NCBI GenBank assembly: GCA_026315105.1
Contig: CM048744.1
Coordinates: 26,267,759-26,331,758, forward strand
Direction: 5' to 3'
Length of the DNA: 64,000 bases
DNA from: Locusta migratoria
Taxonomy: Eukaryota > Arthropoda > Insecta > Orthoptera > Acrididae
The notes beneath the pieces are model-generated. The model was not told the DNA's origin, did no database searches, and worked only from the letters and a program-made list of their open reading frames with translations. A program made the translations under genes and the position numbers. Positions 1 through 10,389 of this stretch are shown here, one piece after another (position 1 is the stretch's first letter; each line of letters begins with the position of its first letter).

Positions 1-235
1 CACTGCAGGTGGTTCGCCACAGTCGACATGTTTCATGGTCTGATCTTCTCCACACTCGCACTTGGTGGTATCTTCCTCAGCGTAGCCCCATCTTTCTAGA
101 TTAACTCTGGATCTGCCCACTCCGGATGTCAACCTATTCAAGGACTTCCATCTCAGTCACCCTTGTCATGAACAGGTGGTATAGTTTCAGATACTCCTTT
201 CCAACGAGGTAGTAAAGTGTCCTTAGCTTTACACA
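1..235 (-). mobile_element. Jockey-like LINE, C-terminal fragment
   Basis: The reverse strand reads a peptide with LNRLTSGVGRSRVNLERWGY followed by a C-x-C-G-x-x-Q-T-M-x-H motif. This cysteine/histidine tail follows the reverse transcriptase in many jockey-like non-LTR elements. Similar tails occur at about 38.9-39.2 kb (minus) and 41.6-41.7 kb (plus). The fragment runs off the window edge and lacks any RT core, so it is a dead remnant. The clade assignment is from memory of the motif. Confidence 0.5.
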
Positions 236-519
236 ATTGCAATCTTGCTTTTTCATTAAAAAGTGTAATTTATAATAACTCATTTAAACAGTATATCGCT
301 CTAAGGTAACATCTTGAATTCTCTAAAATGTGAAAACAAAGCAGAAGGGTCCCATGAAATAATAAAAGAATACGTTAGAATACTACGGAGAGAACTGGTA
401 ACTCAAGCAATGTTAATAGTAATACCAACTACATTCAGCAGGGGCGAAAGTCTGACCTCACCTCGCCACCGTACCTGAAGACTTGTTTAGGTACTGAGAC
501 TCAGAAATTATTATTATCG
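236..519. other. Unassigned AT-rich spacer
   Basis: No open frame, repeat or RNA signal is recognised between the two LINE fragments. Confidence 0.4.
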
Positions 520-1303
520 TAGACTGTCGTGTTCTTCAGTCCAGAGACGGTTTGATGCAGCTCTCCACCATACTCTATCCTAAGCAAGATTCTTGACCTC
601 GTCTTAAGTACGGCAACCCACATTCAACTGAATCTGCTTATTTTATTCATCTCTTTGTCTCCTCTGTGTGTTTTATCCCACACTCTTCCCGTCTATGCTA
701 AATTCACGGTTCCTTGATGTCTAAGAACGTGTCCAATCAATCGATCCCTTCTTTTAGTCAAGGTATGCCAGAAATTCATTTTCTCCTAAATTCAGTTCAG
801 CCCCTCCTCATTAGTTACACGATCCACCGCCCTATCTTCAACATTTTCTGAAGCACCACATTTCAAGATCCTCTTCCTGTCCACACTGTTTATCGTCTAT
901 GTTTCACTCCCATAGAAGGCAAAACTCTACACAAATGCCTTCAGAAAGGGCTTCCTTAGACTTAAATTAATATTCGATGTTAACAAATTTCTGTTTTTCA
1001 AAACGCTATTCTTCCCATTGTCATTCTGCATTTTTTATCCTCTGTACTTGCGACTATCGTGTGTTATTTTACCGCCTTACCGCCCAAGTAATAAAACTTA
1101 TCTACCAACTTTATTATTTCTTGCCTAACCTAATTTCTTCAGCATCGGATGATTTTCTTAGACTTCACTCCATTACCCTTGTTTTGCTCTTGTTAATGTT
1201 CATCTTACAAGCAACTTTCAACACAAGGTCCATTCCGTTCATCTGCTCTACCAGGTCCTTTGCTGTCTCTGACAGAATTACAGTGCCATCGCAATCTACA
1301 TAA
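520..1303 (-). mobile_element. RTE-like LINE 3' fragment
   Basis: This stretch is clearly homologous, on the same strand, to the better-preserved LINE at 52314-53676. Both share the 'gttcttcagtcc' end and the segments encoding the region after the reverse transcriptase core. It carries frame breaks throughout and is 5'-truncated at about 1303. The element class is RTE-like, judged from the relative's RT and GRPR-type C-terminus. It makes no functional protein. Confidence 0.7.
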
Positions 1304-1319
1304 AAGCTAAAGGACACTC

Positions 1320-2750
1320 ATTCACATACTCAGTCACTGACTAAACACGAAATCTCGCAAACTACCTCACCTATGAAGCTGAAATTTGGCAGGAATGTAG
1401 TTTGTAGGTGGAAGACGTCAGCCAAGAAAGGATTTTGTGAGAGGGCCAATAGTTCAGGACGTGGCCTACAAGAAAGACAGGCCCCAGCGCAGTCGCCGTG
1501 CCACGTAAGCCGGCGCGATCGCTAGCTCAGTGGCTGCCCGCTACGAGGCAGTGGGGTTTGCCCCAGCGGCCGGCCAATCGGCTAATGATCGCGCCGGCTC
1601 AGCACTACCTTGCTTACGTAGCATGACGTCTGCGCTGAGGCCTGTCATACACAATGAAAATGTAGTAGTGTGACTTTATCAGTCCATTATTTGAGAAGGA
1701 GAGCACGTAGCGATTTGCAACAAACTTTAAACATAATTTCATACCTTTAGGAAAAATTTTCTTGCTGTCAACCCCAGCAAAATGATGAAAGGAAAAAAGT
1801 TCGTCGCTTACTACGTTTTCGGCGTTCATGCAGTAAAATTACGGCATTTGGTATGACGTTGCGATTTATTACTCGTACAATATTAATTGTATTCGAGATA
1901 AATGTTACAGTGAGTGTACACACCTACGACTGAACGTACGTTCGAAATTTTACCATAGTACAACATACACTTCACGAGATATGAAGTCATAAACAAGGAG
2001 TCCTGAGAAAAATTGTTACATCACGCGACAATATTGTACATTCCGTCCTAAACAACTGGACCGATCTCAACCAAATTTGATACACATCTTCCTTACCGTA
2101 AGGTAACAGTTCTTGCAGGGTTAACAATCACATACGACATATGGTTCAGGAGATATGACATCATAAACAATAGGAATCGCAAAATACTGCATAATGCGAC
2201 GAGACTATTATACATCGTATCAGAATGAGAGTACTTAACGACTTGCAACACACATTAAGATAATTTCAAACCTTTATTACACTTTTTCTCGCTGATGACC
2301 GCAGTAAAATGATGAAAGGAAAAAGTTTCTTGCTTACTACTTTTCTGTTGTTCATAGAATAAAACTATGGCATTCGGTATGACGTTACAATTTATAATTT
2401 CTACACCAAAAATTGTAGCCGTTGGACATTGTAGAGGCAGTATGAGCACATATAGCTGAATGTACCTTTGGAATTGTATCACAGTACGACACGTAGTTCA
2501 TGAGATATGAGCACATAAACAGTAGAGTTCATGGAAAAGGCTCCATCACGCATGAAGTTATAATCTATTACTCCTTTACTACTAATTGTATTCGCAACAG
2601 ATGTTACAACTGAATATATACCTGAAAAATTGTACATTTGTGCAACATATAAACTCGATAACTATGAGATCGTACGAATTTTATATGTCATTTGTACTTT
2701 GATTACAATCTTTCTATCTTTGGATACCGCATTTATAATTTTGTACGTTG
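1320..2750. repeat. Diverged repeat with two ~540-bp units
   Basis: Two similar units lie in tandem-like order, about 1680-2220 and 2220-2640. Both contain 'aaaatgatgaaaggaaaaa', a 'ggtatgacgtt' block and 'gagatatga' blocks. Reverse-strand frames at 1614-1829 and 2255-2482 give matching peptides, FSFHHFAGVDSKK and FSFHHFTAVISEK. A partial third copy may start near 2560. The 5' part (1330-1440) has a 'gaaatttggcagg' block that I associate with dispersed insect transposons. The class is unknown. The peptide similarity could be a by-product of DNA similarity. Confidence 0.5.
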
Positions 2751-2775
2751 TGTAAGACAGCCTTATTCCTTAAAG

Positions 2776-2982
2776 GCTGGCCGCGGTGGCCGCGGTGGCC
2801 GTGGAGACTAAGGCGCTCCACTCACGGTCTGCACGGCCACTACGGTCGGGGGTTCGAATCCCCCTCGGGCATGGATGTTTGTGCCGTCCTAGTTCGTAAG
2901 TAGTTCATAAGTAGTTTGTAAGTTTAGGGACTGATAACCCCGTAGTTAAGTTCCATAGACTATACAAACATTTGAACATTTT
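2776..2982 (+). mobile_element. tRNA-derived SINE, head type A
   Basis: The copy runs from a 'ggccgcggtggccg' head through a B-box-like 'ggttcgaatcc' to the tail 'tacaaacatttgaacatt'. It is flanked by the direct repeat ttccttaaag (2766-2775 and 2983-2992), a target-site duplication showing a complete retroposed copy. The head contains a local duplication of 'ccgcggtgg'. Confidence 0.85.
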
Positions 2983-3059
2983 TTCCTTAAAGTATTCTCC
3001 CGTAAATATAACAGGCTTTTAGTAGAAAAAAATTGATAAAGAGGGAGAGAAGGGATAGG

Positions 3060-3125
3060 AGAAATACTAACTCACGGCTGAAATAAATAAATAAATACCC
3101 GGGCAACACCGGGTGTTTTAGCTAA
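3060..3125 (+). mobile_element. Possible Helitron-type 3' terminus
   Basis: A short hairpin (acccgg at 3097-3102 with ccgggt at 3109-3114) is followed 7 bases later by CTAA and then T. A hairpin near a terminal CTRR is the usual 3' end of Helitrons. The sequence upstream is a purine-rich and 'aaat' repeat stretch without a recognisable open frame. The call rests on this end alone. Confidence 0.35.
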
Positions 3126-3638
3126 TTGACTTTATGTGTCACGAAACCTGTGCGATCTCTCCGTTAAAAGAGTACCCGCGTGGCCTCAGTAATAACGGCC
3201 GCACAGCAGCAGTGATGTAATTAGAGCTGCCGCCGCCGCAGGTTTCGCTACCCCGGCGCGCACGCATCATCAGCAGCGCTGGCGCGGCCGCTCTCAGCAG
3301 AGCCCAGCGTCCGGCGAGACGTGGGGGGAAGCCGCAGCCGCAGAGCAGAGCAGAGTCGCGCCGTCTGCTGTTTTGCGGCGCGCCGCGCATGCGCATCACG
3401 TTCCGCTCGGCCGGTCTGCTCGCGCCGTCATTTTCGTCGCTTTCTACGGCCGTCTGTGCCCGGGGCTGGGCGAGACGGCCGCACAGTCGGCAGTGGGGGT
3501 GGGGTGGGGGAAGCCGAAGCGCTGACTAGCCGGCCCCGCGTAAACAATCCCTCTAATTGCGACCGGGCGCCGCGGCCGGGCCAGATTCAATCAGCGCTGC
3601 CGACGCCGCCTGACCGCTGAGATGAGCTGGCCACACCA

Positions 3639-3673
<35 letters not shown>

Positions 3674-3800
3674 AGGGCCGTGGCGGTGACGCGCGAGCTG
3701 TTAATTGCCCCAGAGTTTCGCAACACGTCACGCGGTCGCTGTCGTCTGCACTGCGGTAATTACTCTGCTTAAGCTCGTATTCGTGTCCTCTTGACGGCGC
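3125..3800. promoter_or_regulatory. CpG-rich island, candidate promoter or enhancer
   Basis: This block is markedly richer in G+C and CpG than its AT-rich flanks and shows no transposon homology. It contains the self-complementary GCGCATGCGC at 3385-3394 (NRF1-type), a forkhead-like GTAAACA at 3540-3546, TAATTG at 3554-3559, and further TAATT motifs near 3702 and 3755. The open frames on both strands here are explained by lack of stops in GC-rich DNA. Whether it starts transcription is unknown. Confidence 0.4.
3641..3670. repeat. (CA)15 microsatellite
   Basis: An uninterrupted CA dinucleotide run lies inside the GC-rich island. Confidence 0.95.
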
Positions 3801-3897
3801 TGAGGACACCGCCTTCGTCGCCCTCCAACCCTCCCCCTCGCTCGCCTCCAACGCCTACTCCAGTCTCCACTTGGTGTACCTAGTGGTTCCTCTCTGT

Positions 3898-3922
3898 CAT
3901 CATCATCATCATCATCATCATC
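3898..3922. repeat. (CAT)8 microsatellite
   Basis: Eight consecutive CAT triplets sit just before the LINE 3' fragment. They encode the histidine run of the frame at 3871-4329, which is therefore not a real protein feature. Confidence 0.9.
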
Positions 3923-3929
3923 ACCACCT

Positions 3930-5290
3930 CTCTGTCAACACTACCAAATCCCAGGCAATCAGTAGGTCATACCACCCATTGCTCCCATCACTGTGGCCTC
4001 TACTTCACACTCCATGGCCGTTCCATCCCACAAACTTCCACCCTAAAGTCCCTTGGCTTCACTCTTTTCCACACCCTGTGCTGGAAACCTCACCTTCCAA
4101 CCGTCAGAAAGCCCTCTCCCATCTGAACCTTCCTAAGCTCCCCTCTGCACTTAAATCCCTCCACCATCATTTAAGCCTACCACGTCCTGTCCTCTGTAGT
4201 TCCCATCCCACTTGGGTTTCAACTTTCCGAGACTACTACAAATCCTTCCAGGTCCTTGAACGCCACGCATTTGTCTCGCGTAACATATCTGTCTCCCTTT
4301 CACCATACATATCCTCTACGACCTTCTAAAGTTCCTTCAGCCTGTCTCGATACTTTAGATCACCCGACAAGTAGACTCCCGTCACCCACTGTTTCCTCCC
4401 CTCCTCTTGAATCCTGGGCATCTGCCTCGCTGATACTAATACAGTACACCTCCACAGCCTGTCTGAGGAGAACTTTCGCCACCTCCCCCTCCCGTATGAC
4501 GCACTCCACCCTGATATGTATCCCTCCTACCAGCCCTGATCCTGCCCCCTTCCCCATAAATTACCCTCCCCCCACTCCCCCTCCCTTCCCTCTTCACTCC
4601 CCCGCTTGGCTTCCCCCTCCCGCCGTCTTCCGTGGAGTCCTCTGCCTCCTTCCCTTATCCTTTCCTCTGCGGAGTCTGCCCACAACTCGCAGTTTTTTTA
4701 TCGTGTGCTACGTCTTGTGTTCTCGGTCGTGCAGTGTTATTTCCGTTTTTAAAGTTCACAGCCGCCGAACAGTCAGAACAACTTAAAATCAAATGTTTGT
4801 AAATCTGTCGCACCAAACTTCGTAATCATCAGTCCGTAGCTTACAAACTAACTAAACTAAGGTAAACTAACCTAAGGACAACACACACACACACACACAC
4901 ACACACCGATGCCCGAGGGAGGAGTCAAACCTCCGACGGCGAGCAACCGCGCGCTCCGCAGCGAGGCGCCTTAGACCGCTCGGCTACTCCACTGCGGCTC
5001 AGAACAAGTGTTGTGTGTACGCATTTTAAATACTGTCTCCGCTTCTATCGCCGTCAAGATTTTAAAAACTCTCATCAGTGTATTTTAGTCATCGTGACAT
5101 TGTTTTAACGATTGTGTTGCATAGTTTAGCCTCGAGTGTCTTTATTTTTTTTTTTTTTTATTCTCCAATTTACTTCGTCTCAACATTTTAATTCGCCATT
5201 TTTACCACCTTGTTACATGTTTTATCGCCTTGTATCATGTAAACCTCTCGGCTGTAATAGGGGGGAAATTATAAGCAGCTATTGTAAAAC
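3930..5290 (+). mobile_element. Jockey/R1-like LINE 3' end, split by a SINE
   Basis: The plus strand reads the far C-terminus of a LINE ORF (YYKSFQVLERHAF, with many prolines and serines) and continues into a polypyrimidine-rich 3' UTR. Reverse-strand ORFs at 43832-44284 belong to a similar pyrimidine-rich LINE group. The frames at 3871-4329 and 4256-4786 are pieces of this remnant in two registers, so it carries at least one frameshift. A SINE (4782-4998) interrupts the 3' UTR, which resumes to about 5290. Confidence 0.55.
4782..4998 (-). mobile_element. tRNA-derived SINE, head type B
   Basis: In reverse orientation the copy has the 'gccgcagtggagtagccgag' head, a B-box-like segment and the common tail. 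A 9-bp direct repeat tcagaacaa flanks it (4773-4781 and 4999-5007). A CA microsatellite (about 4880-4907) has expanded inside it, from the 'gtgtgtgtt' stretch common to these SINEs. Confidence 0.85.
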
Positions 5291-5429
5291 GGGATGATTT
5301 CAGACACTTGTTGTGTTTCTTTGTCTTTAGCGGATAAGCGCTGACAGATTCGCAGCAGAGCTTCTGTGAAGTTTGAAAAGATATGAGGCGAGCTACTTAG
5401 GACGCCCTAAGAAGTCTGGTGTGATGTGG
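5291..5429 (+). repeat. Partial copy of the second tRNA-SINE's 5' body
   Basis: The stretch 'gcagagcttctgtgaagttt' matches the body of the neighbouring head-to-head repeat (compare 5820-5860). It appears to be a truncated plus-strand copy. Confidence 0.4.
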
Positions 5430-6210
5430 AAAGAATGAAGCTTCCTAGTAGATTAAAACTGTGTGCTGGAACTGTAATTTTTACATGGCACCATTACTTT
5501 TCTCGGGCATACGCTCTATCAACTGAGCTATCGCGGTACGCTTTTGGTTCCGTTCTCTTGACTTTACTTCCGTCAGAAACTGACGTCCTATTTTCAAAAA
5601 TTCACAGAAGTAGTCAAGCGAAATTTGATCGACTAGCACTCTTAGAAGAAGTGGAGACATGGTTTAGTCTCAGCCAAGATGATGTTTCCACAGAATTTTA
5701 ATCTCCCCGGAAGTTTCCTATCATGTACACACTGCTGCAGACTGAACCTGTAATTCTGGAAACATCCCCTAGCCTCTGGCTAAGCCGTGTCTTCACTGTA
5801 TCGAGGAGTACCAGTCCTGCAACGTTCGCAGGAAAAGTTCTGTGAACTTTGGGAAGTGATGAGGCGAGGTACTGGCGGACGTAAAGCGATGTGGACGGCC
5901 GCGAATTGTGCCCGGACAGCTCAGCTGGATTGCCGGCCTGGTAGGCCAGCAAGCTCGCTCAGAGGGCTCGACACCCTTTGAAATAGAAATACTGAGCCAA
6001 TCACTTGACGAGCAACCTACAAAAAACGTAAACTATCGACCACAAAGCAACAGTCTACTCAAATACCCAAAAGGAAAAATAAAGACAGAAATTGGTAGAG
6101 TGCTAGCAGGTGAAAGGAGAAGGTCCCAGGTTCGAATCCCAATTCCTGCACAGTCTTAATTTGCCAGGACGTGAACGCTCTGTCCGCTGCAGAGTGATAT
6201 GTCGTTCTAT
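5430..6210. repeat. Head-to-head pair of a second tRNA-like SINE
   Basis: A minus-strand unit (about 5430-5716) has 'tctatcaactgagctat', the reverse complement of an A-box-like tRNA head. It abuts a plus-strand unit (about 5717-6210) with the same body: 'gaaacatcccctagcctctg', 'gaggcgaggtactggcgg', and a B-box-like 'caggttcgaatccc'. In the plus unit about 160 bp of foreign sequence (about 5931-6091) splits the A-box between 'cagctcagctgg' and 'ttggtagagtgct'. The frames at 5426-5701, 5698-5952 and 5908-6159 lie in this repeat and are not genes. Confidence 0.6.
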
Positions 6211-6391
6211 AATGAGAATGTTTGTATGAAAATTTCGGTCTGCATCAGGAGGTTAGATTTTTATTCACTATATTACCTTGCTGTCTGTATATTTGTCATC
6301 TTCGTGCGGCCATAAGCAGAAGAACAAGCACCACGTATATATAAAATTTAAGGTAATATGAAGTGCAAAAAAGTAAGCTACTCATTCAGAA

Positions 6392-6581
6392 GCCGCGCGG
6401 GATAGCTTCCGTCTGGTCTGGGCCGTCACTTAGCGGATCGCATGGCCACTGCTGCCGGAGGTCCGAGTCCTCCCCCGGGCATGGTTGTGAGGGTTAGCCT
6501 CAGCATAAGTTAAACTATTTTGTTCCAAGTCTATGGACTGACGGTCTTAGCACTTTGGCGCCTCAGAATAACAAACATTTG
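6392..6581 (+). mobile_element. tRNA-derived SINE, diverged copy
   Basis: The order is 'gccgcgcgggatagc', then 'ggtccgagtcctcc', then 'cgggcatgg', then 'aacaaacatttg'. This matches the common SINE layout with many substitutions. Confidence 0.7.
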
Positions 6582-7014
6582 TACTGATGAACTCGGTGCG
6601 CATTCCCATATGTCTCCGCCTGTGTCTTACGTCCCTGTTTGTACTCCTGGACCTTTCTCTGTATTTGCTATCTGAAGACCCGACGTTGCTCCACTACTTA
6701 TTCGTTCCGATATTCTGTTCGTACGATTCAAAATGTCTTTTAATTTCATTTTTAACTGCAGTTTGCTATCCAGAGGTGCCCACAGAGGGCGGGGTGATCA
6801 TGACGCATGAAAAATTAGTACGGCTAGCCTGGGGTAGGGGGGGAAGCTTTATAAAACAATTCACAAAACGTGATGTAAACGGTATTTAATTTCAGTATTA
6901 AATGGCAATATAGGACCTAAACAGCTCGGCTGTGTTGGATCGGTTGGTTGCAATTTGGGGGAGAGATGGGGGGGGATGGTGAGTCATTGGTTTTGGGGGA
7001 GGGTGCACCTCTGT
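6582..7014. other. Unassigned, with two G-run patches
   Basis: No repeat or gene is recognised. G-runs at about 6831-6843 and 6955-7005 are the only notable feature. The frame at 6587-6889 resembles no family I know. Confidence 0.35.
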
Positions 7015-7132
7015 TGCTGTCTGTGAGACTTTGGATGCCATTTGGCAAGTGACAAAGACTTCCATGGCAGCATAATTCACCCGTTTCTGCGCCAAAATTA
7101 GTTTTCCCTGAAGCAGTGAAGATCATCGATTA

Positions 7133-7532
7133 GACCTGCTCGGTTAGCCGTGTGGTCTAACGCACCGCTTTCCGTGACGGGGAGGCGTACCGGCCCCTGT
7201 TCGAATCCGCCCGGCGGATTAACGAAGGGGATCGGAGTGCCGGACAGCATGGATGTGGTTTTTAGGCGGTTTTCCACAATCCCCTTGGTGAATACCGGGC
7301 TGGTCCCAAAGTCCCGCCCCAGTTACACGATTCGCAAACTTTTCATAACACTTTACAGTTTCAAACATATAACACTATACACAGACATTTGGGGTACACA
7401 TTTCCTCCCTGGTGACAGTTGGTGGCGGCAGAAGGGCATCCTGCCACCCCGTCAGTAACACACCAAATCCCAATAACCAAGCCGACCCTTCATGTACGGG
7501 AAAAAGGCTGAAGACAAAGAACAAGAGAGAGG
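7133..7532 (+). mobile_element. Complete 400-bp tRNA-derived SINE, third family
   Basis: The head 'gctcggttagccgtgtggtc' (A-box-like), the B-box-like 'gttcgaatccgcc' and a long unrelated body end in an A-rich tail. The 17-bp direct repeat gtgaagatcatcgatta flanks it exactly (7116-7132 and 7533-7549). The length and body differ from the ~200-bp SINE. The frame at 7150-7458 lies inside and is not a gene. Confidence 0.85.
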
Positions 7533-7714
7533 GTGAAGATCATCGATTATCCTAGAGTTCCAGTTACGCACGGTGTTAAGAGTGTTCAGTTGGGTTGGGT
7601 CATTAATAACCCATTTCATAAGTGAATATATATAATAGTGTGCCTACTGTGAAGATCTCCAGTTCGTTAAATAAATGTCTGCAGAATGATCTTGGGTGGG
7701 CTCCATTAGTGTCA

Positions 7715-7910
7715 AATCAAATGTTCAAATGTTTGTATAGCTATGGGACTTAAATACGGGGTCATCAGTCCCTAAACTTACAAACTAGTTATGAACTAAC
7801 TAAAACTAAGGACGGCACAAATATCCATTCCCCAATTGGGGATTCGAACCCCCGACTGTAGTGGTCGTGCAGACAGTGACGAGCGCCTCAGCCCCTCGGG
7901 CACCGCGGCA
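7715..7910 (-). mobile_element. tRNA-derived SINE
   Basis: A full-length reverse copy with the tail first ('aaatgtttgtatagctatgg') and head last ('caccgcgg'). It is flanked by the imperfect direct repeats ggctccattagtgtca (7699-7714) and ggctccattactgtca (7911-7926). Confidence 0.85.
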
Positions 7911-8087
7911 GGCTCCATTACTGTCATTACACGCTTTTGTGAGATGAATAAACCTAAAATATGATGCTACACGAAAGAAGTGAATAAAAACCATAATAGT
8001 AGCTAATTTACTGTGATATCTGTCACAAAAATTAGCAATAAGCCTAATAGGATACATAGCTGAACTCGAACTTTTCAGCGGTTCAAT

Positions 8088-8265
8088 ACTCAAATGTTCA
8101 GTTGTTCGTAATTCTGTGGGGCCATATAACTTCGGTCATCAATCCCTAGACTTACAAACTAATTAAACTGAAACTAACCTAAGGACCACACACCCATTCA
8201 TACTCGAGGGAGGATTCGAACCCCCGACGCGAGAGGCCGTGCGCTAAGTGTTAGTCCGTTCACTG
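8088..8265 (-). mobile_element. tRNA-derived SINE, diverged
   Basis: A reverse copy with 'cggtcatcaatccctagac' in the tail and 'ggattcgaacccccgac' in the B-box region. The head is degraded near 8240-8265. Confidence 0.7.
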
Positions 8266-8440
8266 TGGTCGTTGATCCAGTACGATCGTTATTGTTGGTT
8301 GTGTTCTAGGCTCAGCTTCTGTATTACAGAGGGCGTTCAGCCCTCTGACTGGGCGCGCTGAGCCACGGTGCCCGGCTGCGCTCGGCTGTCCCGCGTCGCT
8401 TCCAGCAGTGTCACTTCCAGCAGTGTCTTTCTTCCAATTG

Positions 8441-9237
8441 AGACCATGGCTGCGTTTACCCTTGACGCTGCATTACAGACAGGAACACCTGCGATGGCGT
8501 ACGCAACGACGAACCTGGGTGCACGAATGACAAAGCGTAACTTCTTTGGAATGAATCCAGGTTCTGTTTACAGCATCATGATGGTCGCATCCGCGTTTGG
8601 CGACATAGCGGTGAACGCACATTGGAAGCGTGTATTCGACAAGCCATACTGGCGTATCAAACGGCGTGATGGTATGGGGTGCCATTGGCTACACGTCTCG
8701 GTCACCTCCTGTTCGCATCGACGGCACTTTGAACAGTGGCCGTTATATTTCAGATGTGTTACGACCCGTGGCTCTACCCATCGTTCGATCCCTGCGAAAC
8801 CCTACATTTCAGCAGGATAATGCACGGCCGCATGTTGAAGTTCCTGTACGGGCGTTTCTGGATACGGAAAATGTTGGACTGCTGCCCTGGCCAGATCTCT
8901 CACCAATTGAAAACGTCTGGTCAATGGTGGTCGAGCAACTGGCGCTTCACAATACGCCGGTCACTACTCTTGATGAACTGTGGTATCGTGTTGAAGCTGC
9001 ATGGGCATATGTACCTGTACACACCATCTAAGCTCTGTTTGACTCAATTCCCAGGCGTATCATGGCCGTTATTACGGCCCGAGGTGGTTGTTCTGGTTAC
9101 TGATTTCTTAGGATCTATGCACCCAAACTGTGTGAAAATTTAATCACGTGTCAGTTCTAGTATAATATATTTGTACAATGAATACCCGTTTATTATCTGC
9201 ATTTCTTCTTGGTGTAGCAGTTTTAATGGCCAGTAGT
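8441..9237 (+). pseudogene. Tc1-like transposase remnant, copy A
   Basis: A 5'-truncated Tc1/mariner element starts at the segment equivalent to 'gagaccatggctgcg'. Transposase features are readable in broken frames: GVMVWGAIGYTSRSP, FQQDNARPH (second catalytic Asp) and SPIENVWSM (Glu). The usual F-S-D-E first-Asp motif is replaced by F-G-M-N. The Asp-to-Glu stretch lacks four residues seen in copy C (PWPDLSP instead of PWPAHSPDLSP). It therefore cannot encode an active enzyme. The right inverted terminus ends at about 9237 with 'ggccagtagtg'. Confidence 0.8.
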
Positions 9238-9546
9238 GTAGGAACTTCTCTGGATGCCTCTATTACTTCTGTTTCTTTCCTCATTATTCAGCAGATTTCC
9301 TTACATATTCCACTAGAGGACCGAACTTTTTGCCAGCTCTTTCTCAGATTATCCTAACACTGCAGTATCGTCTGCATATCAGAATAAACCTGTCCTTCAA
9401 TATAGCTTTACTTAACTTTAGCCCTTTGGTTTTTGTATTACCTTCTCTAGGAGCAGATTAAACAGCAGTTCTAACGTTGAAATCTTTGGACAGCTCCTCC
9501 TGGAACATCACCTTGGCTGTTGTCTCCGCTGTGCACACCGATATAT
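9238..9546 (-). mobile_element. LINE fragment copied with the Tc1 junction
   Basis: Reverse-complemented, this matches the LINE at about 13935-14288, with a small internal deletion. Its junction with the Tc1 terminus ('agaagttccta' then the Tc1 end) falls at the same base as at 14288, so both loci share one insertion event. Confidence 0.7.
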
Positions 9547-9630
9547 GTATAACAACATAATATATTTGTCTAGTGAATACCCGTTTATCATCTGCATTTC
9601 CTCTTGTTTTAGCAATTTTAATGCCCAATA
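9547..9630 (+). mobile_element. Solo Tc1 terminus
   Basis: A second copy of the same right end lies here, with 'gaatacccgtttatcatctg' through 'gcaattttaatg'. It has no internal Tc1 sequence and shares the orientation of copy A. Confidence 0.7.
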
Positions 9631-10389
9631 GTGTATTAAAAATATGTACCCTCAGTTTCTTGTTATCGCCAACAGCAGAGATGGCCTGACGTCATTGTTT
9701 GCATGGTTGTATGGTGACCAGAATGCCATCTTCCATGCGTGACACGACTCTACGGACTTCGGTTGACATTTTCTGTGCTTATATCGTGAATTCGGCACAG
9801 GAAGGGGAAACAGCGGTTCGTTGCTTTGATGTTGTGAGGGAGACCGGTAAAACCGCCGCTTCTGCGGATGACGTCCGGCCTGCGGTATTCCAGAAACTTT
9901 TGTGCAGCCGCTCTGGAATGCGGCGTCGTGCTTGCGTGCAGACACTGACCGCACGGCGATCGATGCACAGTGCTCAGCGCGAAGGACGGGCGGGTAGGAG
10001 GTAGCAGTGTAGTGTCCGACGGCAGGTGCAGCGCCAGGTTTAGCAGCTGGTTAGTGTCTACTGTAACACATTTACGCTTTAAGAAAGACACTTTAAAACT
10101 GCACGATTTAGATATACTTTTAAAATATATTATTAAAAGTATTATTTGGCCTTCTTCAGCTACCTCGTACCATTTATCCGTGCTGCGAGCCACAAATATT
10201 TCTCCGGCGATTTTTCGCTCAATCAGTTGAAATAAACTTTATAGGTTCCTAGAAGGCCATGACAAAGATTACTTCTGCCCGCTGGAAAGTCCTGGCATTG
10301 ACAGACAAGGAAATCCACATATTATCAATACATTATGGTAAACGGTAGCGCGGGAAAGCTATCAGGGACGATCGTGTGATAACAAAACA
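9631..10389. other. Unassigned, moderately GC-rich
   Basis: Overlapping frames on both strands (9652-9954, 9699-10004 and 9750-10193) resemble nothing I know. Their mutual overlap suggests low stop density at 9690-10050 rather than a gene. No repeat is recognised. Confidence 0.35.

Larger units (their letters stand above)
7015..8087 (-). mobile_element. Old LINE, RT C-terminal region, broken by two SINEs
   Basis: The blocks at about 7015-7115, 7550-7698 and 7926-8087 align in order with 25210-25900. Both contain 'aaataaatgtctgcag' followed by 'gatcttgggtggg'. In the relative, the reverse strand encodes a LINE RT tail. The SINEs at 7133-7532 and 7715-7910 sit inside it with clean target duplications, so the LINE is the oldest layer. 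No intact frame remains. Confidence 0.5.

Noticed and set aside
2776..2982. SINE heads as functional tRNA genes
   Set aside because: The heads carry A- and B-box-like motifs but continue directly into the SINE body, are flanked by target duplications and lack consistent acceptor pairing.
3139..3620. Open frames on both strands in the first CpG island
   Set aside because: GC-rich DNA lacks stop codons; the peptides are arginine/alanine-rich, overlap each other and match no family.
3899..3922. Direct repeats resembling a CRISPR array
   Set aside because: The only regularly spaced repeats are microsatellites and SINE copies; no repeat-spacer pattern exists and the genome is clearly eukaryotic.
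3871..4786. 152- and 176-codon plus-strand frames as host genes
   Set aside because: They begin with a CAT microsatellite (poly-His) and lie in a LINE 3' region with a pyrimidine-rich UTR.
5150..5290. T-rich stretch as a terminator or polyadenylation region
   Set aside because: It lies inside the 3' UTR of a LINE remnant; no host transcript can be inferred.
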